A stretch of DNA of 5,673 nucleotides, from NCBI GenBank assembly GCA_046262435.1, contig JBHEMT010000154.1, forward strand, positions 1 through 5,673. The letters are read 5' to 3'. Shown here in pieces: positions 1-5,037 of this stretch. This DNA is from JBHEMT01 sp046262435. Lineage in GTDB: Bacteria > Chloroflexota > Dormibacteria > Aeolococcales > Aeolococcaceae. How positions within the stretch are numbered: position 1 is the stretch's first letter; each line of letters starts with the position of its first letter. Position numbers and translations under genes: made by a program. The notes under the pieces were generated by a model. It had not been told where the DNA came from. It made no database searches and saw only the letters and a program-made list of their open reading frames with translations.

Positions 1-2757
1 CACCCGAGCCTCGCAGCTGACCAGGTCAGCGTCGGCTGCGGAGTGCTCGTCCTGAGCACGGGCGACGGCCACCGCCACCTCGGCGCGCTCCACCTCGAGA
101 GCGTGGACCAGCCGCTCGGCCTGCGCGACCGGCTCGGCACACGCCTGCACCGCCGCAGCCGTGCGGGTCACCACGACCGCCGCGCCGCGCTCCGCCACCG
201 CGGCCGCGGCGCCGCGAACCAGGGCGATGACCAGGTCACCCTCCACCGCGAGCAGCCCCAGCTCGGCCGCCCGGTGACGGCGCCGGGTCGCCTCGACGAG
301 CTCGGCTGTCGCCCGGTGGCGCCGCTCCGTCTCGTCCACCCGCATCCGCTCAGCTCCGTGTTCGACCTCGGCGGTGCGGCGGCGATCCGCGGCCTGCTCG
401 GATGCCGCAAGCAGCACCCGGTGGGTGCCCCGCTCGGCCTCCGCAGCCTGCCGGGCAGCCTCCCGGCGGGCGGCTGCCGCCTCGACCAGGGTCCTGGCCT
501 CGGCCAGCGCTGCCGCCGCGGTCTCCCGCTCACCGCCGCGCACGGCGGCCAGTGCCTCGAGGGCGGCCGCTCGAGCCTGTTGCTGACCGGCGGCAACCGT
601 GGCCGTGGCCGCCGCCGACTGGGCCTCGACCAGGCGGGTGCGCGCCTCGGCGGCGGACGCTGCGGCCAGCTCGGTCGCCCGTTCCGCCTCGCCGAGCAGC
701 CGGTGCGCGCCGTCGGCGCGGCTGCGCACCTCAGCCTCCGTGACGGCCGCTGCCGCTGCCTCCGCTGAGGCCTCCTGCTCGGCGGCGGCAAGCTCGAGGG
801 TGCGGCCGGGGGTCCCCCCTGCTCGGAGACCGCCGGCGGTCACAACGGTGCCGTCAGGAAGCACCGCCCGGCCCCCGGCACGTGACACCGCAGCGGCGCC
901 GACAGCCGCATCAGGAGCCAGCCAGACGCGATGCAGCAGATGGGCAAGACTGCCGCGGGCTGCGGGATCGCAGTCGGCGACGGCCGCGGCTGAGCGCACC
1001 CCAGCCGGCGGCTCGGGGGTGTCCGGAGCCGCGACCCCCGCCCCGAGAAGCTGTTCGCGCACCGGTTCCCCGGCGAGCAGCGAGGCAGCCGCGGCAAGGT
1101 CGTTGACCACCCACGCACCCAGGTCGGCCTCCAGGGCCGCCTCCAGCGCGGCCGCGTCTCCTGCCGGGGTGCGCAGGCTGTCGAGCAACCGGCGGGCCCC
1201 CAAACGCCCCTCGCGCACGGCGCGGGTGATCACCCCCTCGTGGCCGAGCCGGCCCTCGATCTCGCCGCGCACCGCGGTGGCCCGGGCGCCCAGGCGGGCC
1301 GTCTCGGCGTGCGCCCGGCTGCGCTCCGTCTCGCTGCTCCGAGCCTGTTCGCGAGCGTCCGCCTCATCGGTGCGGGCGTGGGCGAGTTGCTCTTCGGCCG
1401 CGGCGGCGGCAGCCTCCAAGGCGTCCAGGGCGGCGGCGGCCCCGGCGGCGCCCGCGGAGAGCGCGTCCGCCTGGCGGCGCGCGGTGGCCACCTCGCGGGT
1501 GAGGCCGGTGAGTGTCTCGTCGAGGAGCACCACCCGGGCGGTGCCGTCCCGAACCGCCGCAGCGGCTGCCTCCCACTCGGCCGTCACCCCCTGAAGCCGC
1601 TCCTGCAGCTCGCGAAGCCGCACCGCGGCGGGACGCAGGGAGGCCTCGGCCTGCTCGTGCTCCGCCACCCCCGCTCGCAACCGTGCCTCGGACGCAGTGG
1701 CGGCCAGCGACCGAACCTGAAACTCCCCGTCGGCGGCGGTGAGCAGGCCCTCCTGATCTTCCAGCTCGGCGGCCGCAGCGGCGTGCGCGGCGGCAGCCGC
1801 GCTGCGCCCCAGGCCGGCCGCCGTGGCGCGGTCCTGCCAGCGGCGCACCTCGCCGGCCGCGCGTTCGGCAGCCACCCGAGCGCCCTCCAGCCGCGCGGCG
1901 GCCTGTGACCGGACGGCGCGCTGTTCCTCGAGGCCGGCCTGCTCGAAGCTGAGGCGGTCGCGGAAGCCGCGCTCGGCCTCTGCGGCAGCCTCGGCCCGGC
2001 TGCGCGCCTGGCCGAGCCGCTGTCGAGCGCTGGTGGCGCGCGCCCGGGCGGCCCGCCATTCCTCCCGCGCCAGGCTGCCGCGCAGCTGGGCGAGCCGGGC
2101 AGCGAGCTCACGCTGCTCCATCGCGAGGACCGCCTGCGCCGCCAGCTCCGCGAGGCGCGGCTCGGCGTCGGCGAGCAGGTCGTGCAGTCGCAGCAGGCGG
2201 GTCTGCACTCGCTGCACCCGGTCAATGGCGTCGTCGGAGGCAGCCCGCAGCGAGCGCACCCCCGCCGCCTGCTCGATGAGTACCCTGCGCTGCCCCGGCG
2301 TGGCCTGAATGATCCCGTCGATGTCGTTCTGCGCCACCACCGAGTAGCCACTCTGGGTCAGGCCGGTGGCACCGAGCAGCCGCTCGACGTCGCGCAGGCG
2401 GGCTCGCTCCCCGTTGAGCCGGTACTCGCTGTCACCGTGACGAGTCACCCGGCGGCTCACCGAAACCTCCGCGTCCTCGCTGCGCAGGCGTCCATCCTCG
2501 TTGTCCAGGACCAGCTCGACCTCGGCCATTCCCATCGGCGCGCGCCCGTCCCCACCCGCGTAGATGACCTCGTCCATGCGCGCTCCGCGCAGCTCGCGAG
2601 CATTGGTCTCGCCAAGTCCCCAGCGGATCGCATCCACCAGGTTGCTCTTGCCGCTGCCGTTTGGGCCCACCACCGCGGTGATGCCGCCTTCGAGCACGAG
2701 GTCGCTGCGCCGGGCGAATGTCTTGAAGCCGGCGAGGGTGATGCGACGGAGCTTCAT
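1..2757 (-). CDS. smc: Chromosome segregation protein SMC, C-terminus cut by window edge
   Basis: SMC is the ATPase that, as a homodimer with kleisin ScpA and ScpB, loads on DNA and organises and separates replicated chromosomes. Exactly 919 codons are open to the left edge. Order: N-terminal ATPase half (1-170) with Walker A GPNGSGKSN (31-39, Lys37), arginine-finger equivalent Arg57 in ELRGARM, Q-loop Gln143 in VVAQNDID, and IEQAAGV at 161-167; first coiled coil (about 170-500); hinge (about 500-650) with DGTVVTAGGLRAGG closing it; return coil (about 651-919). The ABC signature and Walker B lie beyond the edge. Numbering matches B. subtilis SMC through the head. The ATG at 2757 is certain because an in-frame TGA (2793-2791) lies 11 codons upstream with no other start between. 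Only three lysines occur (2, 12, 37). The Shine-Dalgarno is weak. ftsY would usually follow. Confidence 0.97.
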   Translation of the reverse strand, partial: MKLRRITLAGFKTFARRSDLVLEGGITAVVGPNGSGKSNLVDAIRWGLGETNARELRGARMDEVIYAGGDGRAPMGMAEVELVLDNEDGRLRSEDAEVSVSRRVTRHGDSEYRLNGERARLRDVERLLGATGLTQSGYSVVAQNDIDGIIQATPGQRRVLIEQAAGVRSLRAASDDAIDRVQRVQTRLLRLHDLLADAEPRLAELAAQAVLAMEQRELAARLAQLRGSLAREEWRAARARATSARQRLGQARSRAEAAAEAERGFRDRLSFEQAGLEEQRAVRSQAAARLEGARVAAERAAGEVRRWQDRATAAGLGRSAAAAAHAAAAAELEDQEGLLTAADGEFQVRSLAATASEARLRAGVAEHEQAEASLRPAAVRLRELQERLQGVTAEWEAAAAAVRDGTARVVLLDETLTGLTREVATARRQADALSAGAAGAAAALDALEAAAAAAEEQLAHARTDEADAREQARSSETERSRAHAETARLGARATAVRGEIEGRLGHEGVITRAVREGRLGARRLLDSLRTPAGDAAALEAALEADLGAWVVNDLAAAASLLAGEPVREQLLGAGVAAPDTPEPPAGVRSAAAVADCDPAARGSLAHLLHRVWLAPDAAVGAAAVSRAGGRAVLPDGTVVTAGGLRAGGTPGRTLELAAAEQEASAEAAAAAVTEAEVRSRADGAHRLLGEAERATELAAASAAEARTRLVEAQSAAATATVAAGQQQARAAALEALAAVRGGERETAAAALAEARTLVEAAAARREAARQAAEAERGTHRVLLAASEQAADRRRTAEVEHGAERMRVDETERRHRATAELVEATRRRHRAAELGLLAVEGDLVIALVRGAAAAVAERGAAVVVTRTAAAVQACAEPVAQAERLVHALEVERAEVAVAVARAQDEHSAADADLVSCEARV

Positions 2758-2845
2758 CGGCTCGATTGTGGGTGGGCGACGCCGGCGGCGTCAACATGTT
2801 GGGTGGACCCATGCCCGCAACCACCAGATGATGTGGCTGGGACAG
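2758..2845 (-). promoter_or_regulatory. rnc-smc spacer with hairpin and adjoining palindrome
   Basis: This 88-bp spacer holds a perfect 6-bp stem with a 3-base loop (GACGCC/GGCGTC, 2778-2792), overlapping by one base a perfect 10-bp palindrome, CAACATGTTG (2792-2801). No T-run follows, so termination is not indicated and readthrough from rnc into smc is likely. No promoter could be assigned. The palindrome could be a small operator or chance. Confidence 0.3.
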
Positions 2846-4087
2846 TCACCTCGGGGTGCCCGACCCGCCGGCTCCGCCGGTCGGCCGGCGGCCTCCGCCG
2901 GTGGTTCCGGACCGGTTGGCGCGAGGCGGATCGCCACCCTTTACCGCCGGACTCTGGTCCGCGGACTGCCGCCCCCGGCCCCGTCCGCCGCGGTGGCCGC
3001 GGCGTCGCGCCGCGGCCGGGGCCGAGGCCTCGGTGGCGTCCGTCGGTCGGGGCGTTGCAGCGGGTGGCGCCGCGGTCGGTGGAACTGCTCGACTCACCAG
3101 TGCCCCCGCGGCGGCGCGCAGGGTGCCGAACAGCCCGCGACGGGACGGCGATGGCAGGGCCGGCGGCGGGGCGACCGGGGCGCGACGGCGCCCGGCGGTC
3201 CGGTCGGCGGCAACCTCGGCCACCCGCCGGCGTACCCGCGGCCCCTCCTCCGCGACCCCCCGTGCGGCCACCCGGGCGGCCCCTGCTGCCGCGCTCGATG
3301 CCGCAGGCCGGTGAGCGCCCTTACCCCGGGCGGCCAGCCTGGCGACCCCCGCCCGTGCCGCCGCCTGCTCGGCGGCCTGCTTGGTGTTGCCGGTTCCGCG
3401 GCCGACCACCTCGCCTCCGACCAGAGCATCGGCGGAGTACTCCCGGCGGTGGCCGGGCCCGCCCGCCGCGACCACCCGGTATGCCGGGGGAATCCCGGTG
3501 CGCTCCTGGGCCAGCTCCTGCAGCCGGCCCTTGTGGTTCTCGTCACTCCAGTCGGCCAGGTCGCCGACGTTGCCGAAGAACACGCGGGTCACGGCGCGGT
3601 AGCCCTGGTCCAGGAAGATCGCCCCCATCAGCGCCTCGAAGGAGTTGGCCAGCAGCGACGGCAGCTGACGGGCGCCCGTCTTGGCAGCCCCCCTGCCGAG
3701 CAGCAGGATGTCGCCGAGGCCGAGTCCCTCGGCCAGCTTGGCGAGGGAGACGGTGTTGACCAGTGAGGCGCGCAGCTGGGTGAGCTGGCCCTCGTCATAG
3801 GTGGGAAAACGCTTGAACAGGTACTCGCCGACCACCAGCTCGAGAACAGCATCGCCGAGGTACTCGAGCCGCTCGTTGTCGTGTCCGGGCCCGCTGACCT
3901 GGCCGCGCTCGTTGTTCCACGACGCGTGGGTCATCGCCTCGCGAAGCAGCTCGGGACGCCGGAAGCGGATCCCGGTCCGTTCCTGAATCGCCTCCAGCCC
4001 GGCCGCCTCCCCGGCGTCGAGGCCGGCGTAGATCGCGGGCGTTGCCGAGGCAGGCGAAGCTGTCGAGGTGACACCCCGAGCCGTCAC
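2846..4087 (-). CDS. rnc: Ribonuclease III with long low-complexity C-terminal tail
   Basis: RNase III cuts double-stranded RNA, maturing rRNA precursors and controlling mRNA turnover in the cytosol. The 413-residue product has a short Ala/Thr-rich leader (1-30), the catalytic domain (about 31-175) with signature NERLEYLGDAVLE (Glu72, Glu75, Asp79), LLANSFEALMG (Asn148, Glu151), and a double-stranded-RNA-binding domain (about 185-252; HKGRLQE, PPAYRVV, TKQAAEQAAA). Asn148 occupies the position of metal-binding Asp114 of E. coli. Family members are usually 220-260 residues; here a further 160 or so follow, rich in Ala, Pro, Arg and Gly, including RRRGHRGGRGRGRQ at 361-374. That tail is probably disordered and may add RNA contacts. 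GTG at 4087 is the only usual start codon between the acpP stop and the catalytic core; no Shine-Dalgarno precedes it. The same frame is open upstream to an ATG at 5041, so an N-terminally extended form cannot be excluded. Confidence 0.93.
   Translation of the reverse strand: MTARGVTSTASPASATPAIYAGLDAGEAAGLEAIQERTGIRFRRPELLREAMTHASWNNERGQVSGPGHDNERLEYLGDAVLELVVGEYLFKRFPTYDEGQLTQLRASLVNTVSLAKLAEGLGLGDILLLGRGAAKTGARQLPSLLANSFEALMGAIFLDQGYRAVTRVFFGNVGDLADWSDENHKGRLQELAQERTGIPPAYRVVAAGGPGHRREYSADALVGGEVVGRGTGNTKQAAEQAAARAGVARLAARGKGAHRPAASSAAAGAARVAARGVAEEGPRVRRRVAEVAADRTAGRRRAPVAPPPALPSPSRRGLFGTLRAAAGALVSRAVPPTAAPPAATPRPTDATEASAPAAARRRGHRGGRGRGRQSADQSPAVKGGDPPRANRSGTTGGGRRPTGGAGGSGTPR
2872..2902 (-). 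repeat. Short direct and inverted repeats at 3' end of rnc
   Basis: The plus-strand 10-mer CTCCGCCGGT occurs at 2872-2881 and again at 2893-2902, a 21-base spacing that gives a seven-residue protein repeat (TGGGRRP then TGGAGGS). Between and overlapping them, a perfect 7-bp stem with a 4-base loop lies at 2874-2891, shortly before the rnc stop. No T-tract follows. Gly-rich codon repetition explains most of it; a 3'-end stability structure is possible. Confidence 0.4.
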
Positions 4088-4121
4088 CGGTGCGCCGGTG
4101 GCGGGGAGCCTCGCCGGCTCC
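4081..4121 (-). promoter_or_regulatory. Two abutting hairpins in acpP-rnc spacer, rnc start codon in a stem
   Basis: In transcript order, GGAGCC/GGCTCC forms a perfect 6-bp stem with a 5-base loop (4121-4105). Directly next to it CACCGG/CCGGTG forms a 6-bp stem with loop CGCA (4100-4085), extended by three more pairs beyond one C/A mismatch (4104-4081). The last six bases of the second stem's inner 3' arm contain the rnc GTG start (4087-4085). A weaker 4-bp stem (4139-4129) follows the acpP stop. There is no Shine-Dalgarno close to the GTG. This arrangement suggests low or acpP-coupled translation of RNase III, and the stems might themselves be cleavage targets; both are inference. Confidence 0.4.
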
Positions 4122-4140
4122 GGTTCGCCGGGTGACCCGT

Positions 4141-4395
4141 CTAGGAGGCCGCCCCCACCTTCTCCTGGATGTAGTCCCAGGCCTGGCCCACGGTCCCAAT
4201 CTTCTCCGCGTCCTCGTCCGAGATCTCCATGCCGTACTCCTCCTCGAACGCCATGATCAGCTCGACCAGATCGAGGCTGTCCGCGTTCAGGTCGTCCACG
4301 AAACTCGCCTCCGGCGTCACCTGCGCCGGTTCCGCTCCGAGTTGCTCGACGACGATCCCCTTGAACTTGTCGAAGGTCATGTCCGTGGTTGCCAT
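4141..4395 (-). CDS. acpP: Acyl carrier protein
   Basis: This is the small acidic carrier that holds growing acyl chains on a 4'-phosphopantetheine arm during fatty-acid synthesis and presents them to FabG and the other elongation enzymes. The 84-residue length suits the family (usually 75-90). The attachment motif is DLNADSLDLVE, with the modified serine at residue 40; the common form is DLGADSLD, so Asn replaces Gly two residues before Asp39. Acidic helix II (ELIMAFEEEYGMEIS) and the helix III region (DEDAEKIGTVGQAWDYI) follow as expected. Only 7 of 84 codons end in A or T, a much stronger coding bias than in the flanking spacers. A strong ribosome binding site marks the start. It lies between fabG and rnc in the classical order. 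The holo form needs a phosphopantetheinyl transferase not encoded here. Confidence 0.97.
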   Translation of the reverse strand: MATTDMTFDKFKGIVVEQLGAEPAQVTPEASFVDDLNADSLDLVELIMAFEEEYGMEISDEDAEKIGTVGQAWDYIQEKVGAAS

Positions 4396-4403
4396 CGGTG
4401 CTG

Positions 4404-4410
4404 CTCCCCT
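4404..4410 (-). promoter_or_regulatory. Strong Shine-Dalgarno of acpP
   Basis: AGGGGAG lies 8 bases before the ATG at 4395-4393. It fixes the acpP start at this ATG rather than at the second in-frame ATG five codons later. It is clearly stronger than anything in front of rnc or smc, in keeping with ACP being a very abundant protein. Confidence 0.8.
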
Positions 4411-4421
4411 GTTGTGCTGAT

Positions 4422-4437
4422 CCGGCGCGCTCGCCGG
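4422..4437 (-). repeat. Inverted repeat just upstream of acpP ribosome binding site
   Basis: A perfect all-G/C 6-bp stem (CCGGCG/CGCCGG) with the loop AGCG sits 11 bases upstream of the acpP Shine-Dalgarno and 10 bases downstream of the 4448-4464 stem in transcript order. Together they could form a structured acpP leader that leaves the ribosome binding site single-stranded. No T-run follows it. Confidence 0.35.
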
Positions 4438-4447
4438 GTTCGTGGCG

Positions 4448-4464
4448 CGGGTCTCGGTGACCCG
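4448..4464 (-). repeat. Inverted repeat in acpP leader
   Basis: A perfect 6-bp stem (CGGGTC/GACCCG on the minus strand) encloses a 5-base loop, ending 52 bases before the acpP start. There is no T-tract, so it is not a convincing intrinsic terminator. In DNA this rich in G+C, such short stems arise often by chance; it could be an RNA-processing or stability element. Confidence 0.35.
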
Positions 4465-5037
4465 ATTCTGGTTGGCCGGATGCCTGAGGTTCGATCCCAC
4501 TGTGGTCGCGTCCGCCGGATGACTGCAGTGGCGGCCTGTTGTACGCGGATGGCGCCCCGTCGCGCGCGCGCGGACCGCTGGCCCCATCCCTGACCGACGG
4601 ACTGGCGCTGGCCGGGGCCTGAGGATGGGAAGCCACCGACGGCCCGGTGGTTTCGCGCGATGCCGGAACGGACCCGGCCGCGGTCGTCGGGGACGGGACG
4701 GTCCGGGGTCGCGGCCGCGCCCGCTCAGCATCCGCGGGTCGCCGGTCGCGGCGCACCGCTGCCCCCGACAAACTCTCCCCGGGAACCACCACGATGGTCG
4801 GGCGCGGCGGGCCGCCGGCCGCGGGGCGTTCCGCGGCGGCGGGAGGTTCTGCGGCCACCGGCGAATCCGCGGCGATGGGGCCACCCTGGGCACGCGCGCG
4901 ACCGCGACGGCCGCCCCGGGGAGGCGGTTGGTCGCCGGCGATGACCTCGCCCGTGGAGGCTCCCTGCGGGTCTCCGCCGGAGCCCGCGCCGTCGCCGGCG
5001 AAGGCCGCCTCGAGCGCATTATCCGGCGGGGTTCCGC

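Larger units (their letters stand above)
4396..5037 (-). other. fabG-acpP gap: possible low-complexity ORF, then acpP leader
   Basis: No recognisable gene lies in these 642 bp. An open frame starts at the ATG at 5041, overlapping the fabG stop, and would encode an Ala/Gly/Pro/Arg-rich, probably disordered peptide with a basic patch (GGRRGRARAQGG, residues 43-54). Hand-counted G+C by codon position over its first 100 codons is about 84/72/81%, so the lowest value falls at position two, as expected for real coding. Over the next 112 codons it is about 74/73/71%, giving no coding signal. The frame has no stop here: it runs through acpP out of frame and joins rnc in frame. The acpP frame is also open from just after the fabG stop, but its predicted second-position G+C is implausibly high and the peptide is Pro/Arg-rich. 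The part below about 4740 is best read as acpP leader, with inverted repeats. No convincing -35/-10 pair was found. Confidence 0.5.

Noticed and set aside
43..1908. Several plus-strand open frames opposite the smc coiled coil and hinge
   Set aside because: Low-complexity Ala/Arg/Gly products with no recognisable domain; the minus-strand SMC frame is continuous and explains the region.
1364..2824. Minus-strand open frames in other phases within smc and across the rnc-smc spacer
   Set aside because: They overlap the SMC frame throughout, and their sequence is a frame-shifted echo of the Walker A and coiled-coil codons.
2182..3766. Long plus-strand open frames opposite smc and rnc, up to 525 codons
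   Set aside because: They lie opposite well-supported genes, are rich in Pro, Arg and His, match no family I recognise, and are the expected antisense by-product of G+C-rich third positions.
4081..4464. Intrinsic terminators between fabG, acpP and rnc
   Set aside because: Several G/C stems exist but none is followed by a T-tract, so Rho-independent termination is not supported.
4141..5037. A FabG-linker-ACP fusion by readthrough of the fabG TGA, since the acpP frame stays open from there
   Set aside because: The linker would be Pro/Arg-rich with very high second-position G+C, acpP has its own strong ribosome binding site and ATG, and no recoding signal was seen.
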